Positions 8,771 to 17,748 of a stretch of 64,000 bases of DNA are shown piece after piece. Positions within the stretch are counted from its first letter, which is position 1; every line of letters begins with the position of its first letter. The stretch is from Actinomycetes bacterium (GTDB taxonomy: Bacteria > Actinomycetota > Acidimicrobiia > Acidimicrobiales > Ilumatobacteraceae): the NCBI GenBank assembly GCA_025360105.1, contig JANYCT010000057.1, positions 1-64,000 on the forward strand. The letters run 5' to 3'. The notes under the pieces are model-generated. The model was not told the origin of the DNA and ran no database searches. It saw nothing but the letters and a program-made list of their open reading frames with translations. Made by a program: the position numbers and the translations under genes.

Positions 8771-9759
8771 CGATCCTCCAAACGACCGAGGGCATATGTC
8801 TCGTAGTCGATACCGAAATCGCTGTACAGATGACGGCAGCGCTCGCTCCACAGCAGCGCCTCGGGCGTGGAGATGCGATGCACGACTTGCATGATGCCGG
8901 TCTCGTACACGCGGTATTCCGCCCACGTACCCGGAAAGTCCTTGACGCAGCCGACCTCGATGGTAGGCACATCTGCCGCGTTTGACATGGTGCGCACACG
9001 ATGCCGATGCGTGTGTCCGGCGGTGTAGGCCACGATGCTCCGCCGGCGCGCCACGACCTCGGCCAGACCATCGCTGGCATCGGGACTGAGCCCGAAATAG
9101 TTCTCGCCGCGCAGGCTGTCGGGTGTACCTCCAGTCCATTGCTGATGGTGGCCCATCACGATCACGGGTCGATCCGACTCGGCGGCATGCGCATCGAGCC
9201 AGCCGAGTTGCTGGGCCGACAGAGTGCCCGTGGTCTTACCGGGGATGACGGTGTCCATCAGAGCTACGGACACACCGGGAAGCTCCACCCATTGATCGCC
9301 GTCGTAGCCGCTCTGCATCTTGTACGCGTCGTGGTTACCGCGCACCACGTGCAGACGCCCGTCGAATGGTCCGCGGTAGTGCTGCTCGAATGCCTCCCAC
9401 TCGTGTAGCTGTCCATCTTGGCTCAGATCACCTTTGACGAACACCGCCCAGGGATTCATCGCGCTGATCTCAGCGATCGCGCCGCGATTCATGGTCTCGG
9501 GGTACGGCGCCTCGCCCGGTGCGCTGCGCTGGATGGGACCCTCAGGGTGGTTGTCGATTCGACCACATTCCGTCTCGCCGAAATGCACGTCGTTGACCGT
9601 GGCAAACCGACACAGCAATTCGCCATGTGGCCGATCGAGCGTGGTGATCCACTGACCGTGAAACTCGTAGGGCGTGCCGTGGGCGAGATCGTCGTAGCGG
9701 TACGTCGTCGTGCCATCGTGCAGCACGATGAGATCGTCAGCAACCGTTGTGATATCCAC
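8746..9759 (-). CDS. calcineurin-like metallophosphoesterase
   Basis: A 337-residue metallophosphoesterase with all metal-binding blocks: VNDVHFG (DXH), VKGDLSQDG (GDXXXDG), VRGNHD (GNHD), VMGHHQQW and AGHTHRHR (GHXH). These hold a dinuclear metal centre that hydrolyses phosphomonoesters or diesters; CpdA-type cyclic nucleotide phosphodiesterases are the nearest known function, but the substrate is open. No signal peptide is seen, so it is probably cytoplasmic. It is the first gene of the four-gene operon that runs to 5848. Confidence 0.85.
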   Translation of the reverse strand: MDITTVADDLIVLHDGTTTYRYDDLAHGTPYEFHGQWITTLDRPHGELLCRFATVNDVHFGETECGRIDNHPEGPIQRSAPGEAPYPETMNRGAIAEISAMNPWAVFVKGDLSQDGQLHEWEAFEQHYRGPFDGRLHVVRGNHDAYKMQSGYDGDQWVELPGVSVALMDTVIPGKTTGTLSAQQLGWLDAHAAESDRPVIVMGHHQQWTGGTPDSLRGENYFGLSPDASDGLAEVVARRRSIVAYTAGHTHRHRVRTMSNAADVPTIEVGCVKDFPGTWAEYRVYETGIMQVVHRISTPEALLWSERCRHLYSDFGIDYETYALGRLEDRCFTLPLR

Positions 9760-9813
9760 GCCGCAACCGTAGCCGCCGACGTGGCGAATCGAGCCGACGA
9801 GAGCCCCGACGAA

Positions 9814-10362
9814 CTACGCCTTGAGGACGACGGTGCCCACGATCTTGTCGTGGAAGGTCTGCTTGCGCACGTCCCACAGCGGCCACAGGAAGCCGAGATA
9901 GCACGGGATGGCAGAGATGATCATCGCAAAGTATCGGCCGATGGCACGGGCCGGGCCGATGACAGCGCCGCTCTTGGCATCGACGACTCGAATGCCCATC
10001 GCCTTGTGACCCCAGCTTTGCCCGTTGTTACCGACCTTTTTGGAGTACATCACGAAGAACACGATGATGCCGGCAAGGCCGAGCACGATGGCAAGACCGA
10101 TCGAAGCGCCCGTCGGCTGGCGGCAGTACGAGTAACCATCGAGGTTGCAGGCAACGATGTGCTTGGGACCAGCGAGCAGCGCGATGTACGCCGGCGCAGT
10201 CAGCAATGAGCTGACGAGACCATCGATGATGTACGCGACCACACGCGCAAACCAGCCGCCGTACTCGGCCACCGGATCCTGGTACGCGCTCATGGTCGGC
10301 GGTGCTGGTGGCATCGACGAAGGGGGTGGCGGGGGTGGCGGAGGTGGCGGCATGCTGCTCAT
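9814..10362 (-). CDS. RDD family membrane protein with proline-rich N-terminus
   Basis: About 182 residues. A run of ten prolines and a second Pro-Ala stretch precede an RDD domain that begins at GGWFARVVAYIIDGL (the R and D of the family name) and ends in KTFHDK-like KQTFHDKIVGTVV. Three or four transmembrane segments are visible. RDD proteins are poorly understood small membrane proteins, some linked to transport. The start is unsure: ATG at 10362 or 10353, or GTG at 10389; none has a good ribosome site. The proline stretch is encoded by a near-perfect GGT/GGC repeat on the plus strand that may vary in length. Confidence 0.78.
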   Translation of the reverse strand: MSSMPPPPPPPPPPSSMPPAPPTMSAYQDPVAEYGGWFARVVAYIIDGLVSSLLTAPAYIALLAGPKHIVACNLDGYSYCRQPTGASIGLAIVLGLAGIIVFFVMYSKKVGNNGQSWGHKAMGIRVVDAKSGAVIGPARAIGRYFAMIISAIPCYLGFLWPLWDVRKQTFHDKIVGTVVLKA

Positions 10363-10460
10363 CAACCGCGACTGTAGAACACGTGTCACGCATCATCGGA
10401 CATACCCGCAGGTCTACAGGCGCTCCCGGGGTCCTGCGCCTGCTACACGGTCAGACATCG

Positions 10461-10661
10461 CTAGCGATACGGGCGATCGCGGCGCATTGGCAGTGGAACG
10501 CTCCACCAACGACCACTGAACTTCCACGAAGTGTTGCGCGCCTGCACCTCGTCGGACACGATGACCGGACGCGGCCACAACATGTGCATTGCCGACGCAA
10601 TAGCAACGGCTTCCTCGTCGGTTGGAACCGGAGAGATCTGGCCAGCGAGCGAGGGATTCAT
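10461..10661 (-). CDS. acyl-CoA carboxylase epsilon subunit
   Basis: A small 66-residue protein whose start overlaps the stop of the carboxyltransferase gene in an ATGA quartet (10658-10661). It shows the pattern of actinobacterial acyl-CoA carboxylase epsilon subunits: [17 protein letters not shown] followed by a short linker and a Trp-rich end ([14 protein letters not shown]). In Streptomyces and mycobacteria epsilon stabilises the alpha-beta complex. Too small for sequence alone to be decisive, but size, order and coupling all agree. Confidence 0.72.
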   Translation of the reverse strand: MNPSLAGQISPVPTDEEAVAIASAMHMLWPRPVIVSDEVQARNTSWKFSGRWWSVPLPMRRDRPYR

Positions 10662-12211
10662 AGCGGCATGTTGCCGTGTTTGCGGCGGGGGAGTTCTTCG
10701 CGTTTGGTGCGCAGCATGCGCATGCCGGCAATGATCTTCTGGCGGGTTTCGGCGGGGTCGATCACATCGTCGATATAGCCCCGCTCTGCAGCGGCGTAAG
10801 GGTTCGCGTACTTCTCGGTGTAGTCGGCAACGAGCTCGGCGCGGCGCGCAACGGGGTCTGCAGCTTGCTGCAACTCGCGGCGATAGACGATCTCGACGGC
10901 ACCCTGGGGACCCATCACGGCGAGCTCTGCCGTTGGCCATGCGTAGGCCAGGTCGGAGCCGATCGATTTGGAGTCCATGACCACGTACGCGCCACCGTAG
11001 GCCTTACGGGTGATGATCTGGATACGTGGCACCGTGGCCTCGCAATAGGCGTACAACAACTTCGCGCCATGGCGGATGATGCCGCCATATTCTTGGTCGA
11101 CGCCGGGCAGGAAGCCCGGCACGTCGACGAACGTGACGAGTGGGATGTTGAACGCATCGCAGGTTCGTACGAAACGAGCGGCCTTGCTGGCGGACTCGAT
11201 GTCGAGCACGCCGGCAAGCATCAGCGGCTGATTCCCGACGATGCCGACGGGCTTGCCATCGATGCGGCTAAAACCGCAGACGATGTTCTTCGCCCAGTGA
11301 CTGTGGTACTCGAAGAACTCGCCGTCGTCGACGATCGCCGCGATGACCTTCTTCATGTCGTACGGCTGGTTGGGCGAGGCAGGCAGGATGTCGCGCAATT
11401 CGGGACAGAGACGCTCGGGATCATCGCCGGTCTCGATCGCGGGCGGTTCTTCGAGGTTGTTCGCCGGCAGGAAGCTGAGCAGAAAGCGAACATCGTCGAG
11501 GCAACTCTTCTCGTCGGCCGAGACGAAGTTGGCCACGCCGCTCTTGGAGGCATGGCTCATCGCGCCGCCCAGTTCTTCGAGCGTTACGTCCTCGCCCGTG
11601 ACGGTCTTGACCACGTCGGGGCCGGTGATGAACATGTGACTCGTCTCGCGCACCATGAAGATGAAGTCGGTCATCGCCGGGCTGTACACGGCACCACCGG
11701 CACAGGGACCGAGGATCACGGAGATCTGTGGTATCACGCCGCTCGAGCGCACATTGCGGAAGAAGATGCCGCCATAGCTGGCGAGCGACACGACTCCCTC
11801 TTGAATGCGGGCACCCGCACCATCGTTGAGGCCCACCACAGGCGCACCCACTTTGATCGCGAGATCCATCAGTTTGTGGATCTTCTCGGCGAAGACCTCG
11901 CCGAGTGCGCCGCCGAAGACGGTGAAGTCCTGACTGAACACGAACACCTTACGGCCATCGACGGTGCCCCAACCGGTGATGACGCCATCGGTATACGGGC
12001 GCTCCTCGAGACCGGCCGCGTGGGCACGATGACGAGCGAGGAGATCGAGTTCCTGGAAGCTCCCCGGATCGAGAAAGTAGTCGATGCGCTCGCGGGCGAG
12101 CAGCTTGCCCTTTTCGTGCTGACGTTCGACCGAGCGGGCAGAGCCGGCATGAAAGGCCTCGTCGCGCCGAGCGCGGAGGTCGTCGAGCTTGTCGTGCATT
12201 GGGTTCGTCAC
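10658..12211 (-). CDS. pccB: acyl-CoA carboxylase beta subunit (carboxyltransferase; propionyl-CoA carboxylase-like)
   Basis: A 517-residue carboxyltransferase that passes the carboxyl group from carboxybiotin to an acyl-CoA, typically propionyl-CoA to give methylmalonyl-CoA. It has the N-terminal [16 protein letters not shown], the [14 protein letters not shown] block, oxyanion-hole segments [16 protein letters not shown] and [14 protein letters not shown], and the common [14 protein letters not shown] linker. The biotin-bearing alpha subunit is not in the window. The GTG at 12211 is preceded by TAGCGT at seven bases, so the message is probably leaderless. It forms an operon with the epsilon subunit and supplies substrate for the epimerase/mutase genes. 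Confidence 0.92.
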   Translation of the reverse strand: MTNPMHDKLDDLRARRDEAFHAGSARSVERQHEKGKLLARERIDYFLDPGSFQELDLLARHRAHAAGLEERPYTDGVITGWGTVDGRKVFVFSQDFTVFGGALGEVFAEKIHKLMDLAIKVGAPVVGLNDGAGARIQEGVVSLASYGGIFFRNVRSSGVIPQISVILGPCAGGAVYSPAMTDFIFMVRETSHMFITGPDVVKTVTGEDVTLEELGGAMSHASKSGVANFVSADEKSCLDDVRFLLSFLPANNLEEPPAIETGDDPERLCPELRDILPASPNQPYDMKKVIAAIVDDGEFFEYHSHWAKNIVCGFSRIDGKPVGIVGNQPLMLAGVLDIESASKAARFVRTCDAFNIPLVTFVDVPGFLPGVDQEYGGIIRHGAKLLYAYCEATVPRIQIITRKAYGGAYVVMDSKSIGSDLAYAWPTAELAVMGPQGAVEIVYRRELQQAADPVARRAELVADYTEKYANPYAAAERGYIDDVIDPAETRQKIIAGMRMLRTKREELPRRKHGNMPL

Positions 12212-12218
12212 GGCACTG

Positions 12219-12224
12219 ACGCTA
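12219..12224 (-). promoter_or_regulatory. -10 element for leaderless pccB transcript
   Basis: TAGCGT on the minus strand stands seven bases before the GTG start, the spacing expected if transcription begins at the start codon. No Shine-Dalgarno is present. Confidence 0.45.
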
Positions 12225-12282
12225 GTGCCGTGACGGAACCGACCGGAACTTATGACACGGAACCCAGGGCCCGAACACGGGC

Positions 12283-13083
12283 CTACTTGAGCTCGTAGAC
12301 CACGGTTACGTCGAGGGTGAGATCCTGTGTCCCTGGTGACACGGGGGTCGGCGCGCCGCCTGCAGTCGACGCGGCCTTGTCGGCAGCGGCGTAGTAGATC
12401 GGGGTGGTCACCGGCGTGGAGATCTCGCTGATGGTCAGAACCTGGCCGACTGCTGCACCGGCAGCGCCGGCGTACTGATCGGCGCGCAGTTTCGCGTCGG
12501 CGATGGCTGCCTTGCGGGCATCGCCCATGGCCGCGTCGGTGTTGTCGACGTAGAAGTTGATACCCCCGATGGTGATCTCGTTGCCCACGTACGCTGAGGT
12601 CGCATCGATGATGGTGCCGGCGTCTGCGAGTTTGCGAATGGTCACGGTCATCGTGTTCGAGGCGTTGTAGCCCGAGATCGTGCGACCATCGTTGGTGTAC
12701 TGCGGGTACAGCGAGAGGCCACTGGTTTGGATGTCATCGGACTTCACCCCCAGAGCAGTGAGAACCTTGATGAGCGTGTCGGCTTTGTCGGCCGCTTGTC
12801 GAAGCGCATCGTTGGCCTTACCCGCGGTGACCGACACACCCAACGACAGCGTCGCGGTGTCGGGCTTCACCGTCACCTTGCCGTGTCCCGACACGGTGAC
12901 GGTGCGGCTCACGACTCCATTACCCCCTGGTGCCGTAGCCGGGTTGGTGGTGGGCGCGCTCGCTGCGCTCGCAGCGGTGTTGCGCGGCGTCGATGACGAA
13001 TCGCTGACCATCATCGCGACACCGACGGCAAGCGCACCGATCGCTGCTCCCCCGGCAACTGTGGCAATCCATCCGTTCTTCAT
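12283..13083 (-). CDS. SIMPL (DUF541) domain exported protein
   Basis: A 266-residue secreted or membrane-anchored protein: an N-terminal hydrophobic segment (residues 5-27), a Ser/Thr/Ala/Pro linker, then a SIMPL domain starting at [25 protein letters not shown] and containing [19 protein letters not shown] and [21 protein letters not shown] proteins (BP26, YggE) are periplasmic or cell-surface oligomers with a suggested role in oxidative stress; their biochemistry is unknown. Single gene, divergent from the ligase. Confidence 0.85.
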   Translation of the reverse strand: MKNGWIATVAGGAAIGALAVGVAMMVSDSSSTPRNTAASAASAPTTNPATAPGGNGVVSRTVTVSGHGKVTVKPDTATLSLGVSVTAGKANDALRQAADKADTLIKVLTALGVKSDDIQTSGLSLYPQYTNDGRTISGYNASNTMTVTIRKLADAGTIIDATSAYVGNEITIGGINFYVDNTDAAMGDARKAAIADAKLRADQYAGAAGAAVGQVLTISEISTPVTTPIYYAAADKAASTAGGAPTPVSPGTQDLTLDVTVVYELK

Positions 13084-13175
13084 CAGAACCCCTCGATCTG
13101 TATGGGCACATTCAGTGTGCGCCTTTTAGACGTCCGCTGCTGGCATTTCGGTTCCCGATCCATCACGCTGGGGGG

Positions 13176-14258
13176 ATGTCCCTACCGATTCATCCGCCCA
13201 TCTCGCCGATGCTGTCCAAAGCGGCCGACACGATCCCTGTTGGGGACGGCTGGCACTACGAACCGAAGTGGGACGGATTCCGGTGCATCGTGTTCCGCGA
13301 TGGCGATGAGGTGATCTTGCACAGTCGCAACGAGCGACCGTTCAACCGCTATTTCCCCGAGCTCATCGAACCGTTGCGGCGATCGCTGCCCGAGCGCTGC
13401 GTGGTCGATGGCGAGATCGTGCTGCCATCAGCCGATGGCGAAGGACTCGACTTCGACGCGCTGCTGCAGCGCATCCATCCGGCGGAGTCTCGTGTGCAGC
13501 GACTCGCCGTCGAGACGCCCACGAGTTTCGTGGCGTTTGACATGCTTGCGCTCGACGACCACAACCTGATGGACGCGCCGCTGTCCGAGCGGCTCGGCCA
13601 TCTGAGGAGTGTTCTCGCCGATGCTGCAGCACCCATCTACCTCAGCCCGTCGTCGGCTGATCCAGAGGTGGCGGCCGATTGGTTCCACCGCTTCGAGGGC
13701 GCTGGGCTCGACGGCATCGTGGCCAAGCGCTTGACCGGGCTGTACACGCCCGACAAGCGCACGCTCGTGAAAGTGAAGCACGAGCGCACGGCCGAATGCG
13801 TGGTCGCCGGATATCGGATACACAAAGACGGCAACGGGGTCGGCTCGCTCCTCCTCGGTCTGCACGACCGTGAGGACCGCCTGCACCACGTGGGAGTCAC
13901 GGCGGCGTTCACAGCCAAGTTCCGAACCGAGTTGCTGGCCGAACTCGAGCCGCTCACGCACGGGGCACTCGTCGATCACCCGTGGGCCGGCTGGGCGAAC
14001 GCTGCAGGCGAGTCGGATACCCGATTGCCGGGTGGAGGCAGTCGATGGAACGCAGGCAAGGATCTCAGCTGGGTGCCGCTGCGAATCGAACGCGTCGTTG
14101 AGGTGCACTTCGGGCAACTCCAGAACGGACGCTTTCGGCATGGGGTGCAATTTCAACGTTGGCGCCCGGACCGCACACCGCAGAGCTGCACCTACGATCA
14201 ACTTGATGTCGCCCAGCCGGTGGCATTCGGCGATCTGATGCAGCGCGGCTCAGCCTGA
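13176..14258 (+). CDS. ATP-dependent DNA ligase (LigC-like)
   Basis: A 360-residue ATP-dependent DNA ligase. The AMP-accepting lysine is K31 in EPKWDGFR (motif I), followed by HSRNERPF, the VVDGEIV block (motif III region), FVAFDMLALD, LDGIVAKR (motif IV) and LVKVKHERTAECVVAGYR (motif V and the start of the OB domain). It has only the adenylation and OB domains, with no nuclease or polymerase domain, which matches the stand-alone LigC enzymes that actinobacteria carry for repair. The ATG lies close to GGGG; no strong ribosome site. The 3' end overlaps the convergent copper-resistance gene by 9 bp. Confidence 0.88.
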   Translation: MSLPIHPPISPMLSKAADTIPVGDGWHYEPKWDGFRCIVFRDGDEVILHSRNERPFNRYFPELIEPLRRSLPERCVVDGEIVLPSADGEGLDFDALLQRIHPAESRVQRLAVETPTSFVAFDMLALDDHNLMDAPLSERLGHLRSVLADAAAPIYLSPSSADPEVAADWFHRFEGAGLDGIVAKRLTGLYTPDKRTLVKVKHERTAECVVAGYRIHKDGNGVGSLLLGLHDREDRLHHVGVTAAFTAKFRTELLAELEPLTHGALVDHPWAGWANAAGESDTRLPGGGSRWNAGKDLSWVPLRIERVVEVHFGQLQNGRFRHGVQFQRWRPDRTPQSCTYDQLDVAQPVAFGDLMQRGSA

Positions 14259-16091
14259 ACCAAGGGTGGTGGTAGTGCCGTTCGTACCAACACCCGGCGG
14301 TGATGTCACGATCGGTTGCGTCACGGTGGTGAGCGGTACGTTCGGCGCACCGTTGGCATCAGCGAGCACGTTCATCACCGCGGTCTCGTGGAATGTGCCG
14401 GCCGTCGCCACGAGATCGACCGTGACTGTCCATGCCCCAGCGACGCTCAGCGGAATGCCGATGTCCTGATCGAGATGGGCAATGCCGGCGACGCTCAGCG
14501 GCACCGACAGAATCACCGAGGCAGCAGTGGTGTTGGGTGGTGGATCAAAGCGGATGGTGACCTGGCTGATCTCGGACTTGGGCTTGACGATCTCCACGAG
14601 CAGTTCGTTCGGACCGACCCGACTGGGATTCGCCGAGAGGTGCAGGTCGAGCTTGCCAGTGGGGTCGACGAAGCGCTGCTGATACGCGTACTTGTTGCGC
14701 GAGACACCCGCGGCATCGATGTTGCCTGGAGGTGACGCGAGCATCCATGACGTGATCCCTAGCACGACGACACCGATGAGGGCCTCCATGCCAACGGCTC
14801 GTCGAAGTCTGCTCGCTATCGGCGCGCTCATCACATCAGCTCGCGCGAGTCGGGCGTGAACGAACTGACGCGTTGCGACTCCGACAAACACCATCGCTGC
14901 CACCACGATTACCTTGAGTACGAGCAGTCGGCCGTGGTCGGTGTTCAGCAGGTGGCCACTGTCGAGGCGATAGAGCTGGAACAGCCCGGTAGCCACTGTT
15001 GCAATCCATGCCGGCGTCACGAGTCGACTGAAGCCGCGCACGGCGTGCACGAGGTCATCATCACCTGGGCCGGCCAACACCACGCGTGAGAGCAACAGCA
15101 GACCACCGAGCCACACCGCCATCGCCACGGCATGCAACATTCCGGCGCCGTATCCGAACAGTTCCAGTTTTCCACCGGCACGCGAGAAGCCCATCGTCGC
15201 TACGGCCAGACCGGGCAGCGCGAGCGCTGGAAGTTGTGTCGCAGGATCGATGCATCGCTCGGGGCGAATGGCCACCCACGCCGACGCAGCAACAAGCACC
15301 AACCGTGCCAGCATCGCCTTGCCGGGCGTGGAGTGCGCCAAGTCGAACCAGCTCGTCGGGCTGAGCGAACTCGTGAAACCCTTGCCGGTGGCTTGCGCCG
15401 TCATGCACGCCACGGTTATCACGGTGCCAACACAGGCCGCAAGCCACGCATAGCGCAGAAAGCGAATGGTGAGGATGTACTCCACACCTTCGGGCCAAGC
15501 AACCGTGATGAGTACCAACGAGCCGAACAGAGCGGCGAGCGCAAGGGTCGACAACAGCCGGGCCAGACCCAATGCGCCACCCACCTTGGGTGGATCGGCG
15601 TTCGTTGCCGCGTTTGTAGGGGCGGCGGGCGTCGCTGCAACTGGCGCAGTACCACCCGGAGCGGCCGTGAGCGGCACCGTCGTTGGCACGGTGTCCTGCT
15701 GGATCACAAACGTGAACGTGCCGCTGTTGGTTCCTGCATCGACCAGGCCCTGCACCTTCCAACCCACCACACACGAACCGCGTGGCAGCGGCTTGCCGGT
15801 TAAATCGACGACGAGGCTGCGCAAATCCTCCGTCGTGCGCGCGCCGGGTTGGGGAACTGCGTTGCCATTGCAGGTGATCACGACCGACGACGCTGAGCCG
15901 ATCGTCTGATCAAAGGTGACCGTGATCGATGACGGCGAGGTGGCCACCGTGGAGCCATCGGCCGGCGACGACGACACCACCGACACCGGCGCCGCTACGG
16001 CCGGGGACGCGCCGAGCAGGGGCCAGATGGCCGCAAGGGCTGTGACGATGAGCAACCCGCCACGACGCAGGGAACGAGGACCGCAATGCAT
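14250..16091 (-). CDS. copper resistance protein, CopC-CopD fusion
   Basis: A 613-residue exported fusion. A signal peptide ends at about VAAPV; a CopC domain follows (VSSSPADGSTVATSPSSITVTFDQ to FTFVIQQ, about residues 37-130), then a Pro/Ala linker, eight or so membrane segments of CopD type (about 185-470, with LHAVAMAVWLGGLLLLSRVV and its conserved His), and a C-terminal beta domain like YtkA. Such fusions (YcnJ type) take part in copper uptake or handling at the membrane. The CopC N-terminal His that would follow signal cleavage is not evident, so copper binding by this domain is uncertain. I set the start at ATG 16091, which follows GGAGAAG. Confidence 0.85.
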   Translation of the reverse strand: MHCGPRSLRRGGLLIVTALAAIWPLLGASPAVAAPVSVVSSSPADGSTVATSPSSITVTFDQTIGSASSVVITCNGNAVPQPGARTTEDLRSLVVDLTGKPLPRGSCVVGWKVQGLVDAGTNSGTFTFVIQQDTVPTTVPLTAAPGGTAPVAATPAAPTNAATNADPPKVGGALGLARLLSTLALAALFGSLVLITVAWPEGVEYILTIRFLRYAWLAACVGTVITVACMTAQATGKGFTSSLSPTSWFDLAHSTPGKAMLARLVLVAASAWVAIRPERCIDPATQLPALALPGLAVATMGFSRAGGKLELFGYGAGMLHAVAMAVWLGGLLLLSRVVLAGPGDDDLVHAVRGFSRLVTPAWIATVATGLFQLYRLDSGHLLNTDHGRLLVLKVIVVAAMVFVGVATRQFVHARLARADVMSAPIASRLRRAVGMEALIGVVVLGITSWMLASPPGNIDAAGVSRNKYAYQQRFVDPTGKLDLHLSANPSRVGPNELLVEIVKPKSEISQVTIRFDPPPNTTAASVILSVPLSVAGIAHLDQDIGIPLSVAGAWTVTVDLVATAGTFHETAVMNVLADANGAPNVPLTTVTQPIVTSPPGVGTNGTTTTLGSG

Positions 16092-16115
16092 GAGCTTCTC
16101 CAACCGTAGCGAGCA

Positions 16116-16540
16116 TCATGACCCATCGGGTGTACCCGTTCCGGGCGCGTCGGTTCTGACGCGTCGCCGCGTTGACGCGAAACGCTGTCTGCTCGCCGGC
16201 AGTTGACTCATGAATACGTCGAGAATCGGGGTGCCATCGACACCCGTGTCGATGAGCACGGATACGTCCACCGACCCGCGTTTGCGCATCGGATCCACCG
16301 TGGTGGAATGGAGTATCCGGCGCGATATGAAACGAACGCCGATGCGAGAGCCGGATATTCCGATGGATTCAGTTCATGGGTGGGATCCAGATCGGCCGTC
16401 GAGTCCGATGGTGTTGATGATGCGATGTGGGTCGGTCTCGAGGGTCTCGGTGCCGTTGACGACGTGAACGCCACACCGTTGGAGCACGATGCCGCTATCG
16501 CGGACGTGGTCATCAGAGCCGCCATCAACCGCACGCGCAT
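16116..16540 (-). pseudogene. frameshifted remnant related to the downstream lipoprotein
   Basis: Reading the minus strand from ATG 16540 gives a lipoprotein-like start (MRVRLMAALMTTSAIAASCS) and a Ser/Thr/Pro linker. The other frame, further along, ends in SVLIDTGVDGTPILDVFM, which matches the C-terminus of the neighbouring lipoprotein (AVVTQTGTDGLPILDAVV); IGVR-to-KRGSVDV also aligns with IAVR-to-HGGNVGI. One frameshift around 16330-16380 would join the two parts, and the body of the lipoprotein is missing. I read this as a decayed partial copy. A short real gene in one of the frames cannot be excluded. Confidence 0.42.
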
Positions 16541-16547
16541 CAGAGCA

Positions 16548-17603
16548 CTAGTTGGCTGCGGTGACGACCGCGTCGAGAATCGGGAGACCATCGGTACCGG
16601 TTTGTGTGACCACAGCGATGCCGACATTGCCGCCGTGCGTGACGACCGCGTCAAGGCCGTCGTACGCACCCGACTTCTGGCGGACGGCGATGCCGCCCGG
16701 CGTGGTGACATCGACACCATCGCTGACGGACTCCCAACTGAGGTATTCCTCGATCTGCGCCTGTGTCCAGTTGCCGTTGAGCTGCACGATGTACACCTCG
16801 GCGAGGGTGCCGTCAGCGACGGCTCGCAACCTACCGAAGCTGTACGACTTCACCGCCGAGCCGATGACTGCATCGGTGAAGAGTTTCGTGGCGTCAAAGG
16901 GATCGACGGCGTCCCACGTGTAGCCAGCGGGCACGGGATACACCCCGGCGAGTGGCGTCGTCATGTGCGCGCCGCTCGAGCTGCCCGAGGTGTCGAGCGG
17001 CGAGCTGTTCTCTGCTGACCTGACAATGGGTAGCGGCGTATTGCGCGTCGCCGTGTCCGACGTGCTCTCCGGAGCGGTGTCGGCACTCGTGTCGAGCGTG
17101 GAGTCAGCCGACGCGCCGCCGTCGCCGATGCCCACGCATTTCTGTGCGCCGATCGACGTCGCCAAACCGTCTCCCTCGGTGACCAACTTGTCCATCGTGA
17201 CCGCCGCTGCTGATTTACCGGCGTCGTCGTTTGCCTTGATCGCCTTGTCGAGCCTCACGGCCTGGGTGATCTGATTATCGAGGTTGCTCACAAAGTCCTC
17301 GAAATCGCTCTTCAGCGACCTCGGAGGAATGAGCTTGCCGAGGTCGTCGAAACCCACGGTCATGATCTTGATCGCGACAGGAATGATCGTGGGATCGTTC
17401 AGATCGAGGTTGCCCATCGCTCGACTCGCCGTGCGACAGATGTCGTCCATCGAGCCGATGAACTGATCTGCGCTCAGCATCTTGGCACCGCTGCTGCACG
17501 ACGACATACCCAGCGCAATCACCGCGAACGTGCCAATGCCCCAACGCAGCGAGCAGTTTGCGAAGCAAGGCGCCGGCCGACGCTTCCGACGGCTTTCATC
17601 CAT
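16548..17603 (-). CDS. putative lipoprotein of unknown function
   Basis: A 351-residue exported protein with a basic N-terminus, a hydrophobic segment and a lipobox (LGMSSC, Cys36), so probably anchored to the outer face of the membrane. Residues 45-150 are helical with four conserved-looking Cys and Trp-poor sequence (SMDDICRTASRAMGNLDL; GAQKCVGIG). A Ser/Thr/Asp linker (about 155-210) leads to a C-terminal domain starting near GVYPVPAGYTWDAVDP. I do not recognise the family. The start has GAGGAG upstream. Divergent from dnaX; a partial copy of its C-terminus follows it. Confidence 0.7.
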   Translation of the reverse strand: MDESRRKRRPAPCFANCSLRWGIGTFAVIALGMSSCSSGAKMLSADQFIGSMDDICRTASRAMGNLDLNDPTIIPVAIKIMTVGFDDLGKLIPPRSLKSDFEDFVSNLDNQITQAVRLDKAIKANDDAGKSAAAVTMDKLVTEGDGLATSIGAQKCVGIGDGGASADSTLDTSADTAPESTSDTATRNTPLPIVRSAENSSPLDTSGSSSGAHMTTPLAGVYPVPAGYTWDAVDPFDATKLFTDAVIGSAVKSYSFGRLRAVADGTLAEVYIVQLNGNWTQAQIEEYLSWESVSDGVDVTTPGGIAVRQKSGAYDGLDAVVTHGGNVGIAVVTQTGTDGLPILDAVVTAAN

Positions 17604-17748
17604 GGCCTGCTCCTCACCGCCTGACGACCCATCGTGGGTACGCGCACCTCATCATAAGAGAACACGGGGCACGCAACGACGCTTCACGCTTGCAGGGCAA
17701 CGTCGTAGAGACGATGCCTGGCGCACCCTCTCTGTAGGCTCATTTGCA

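Noticed and set aside
10676-12298. A 540-residue open frame on the plus strand
   Set aside because: It is antisense to the well-supported carboxyltransferase gene, and its sequence is rich in His, Asp and Arg as is typical for shadow frames in GC-rich DNA.
16203-17018. A 271-residue plus-strand open frame
   Set aside because: Antisense to the lipoprotein gene and its partial copy; no family features.
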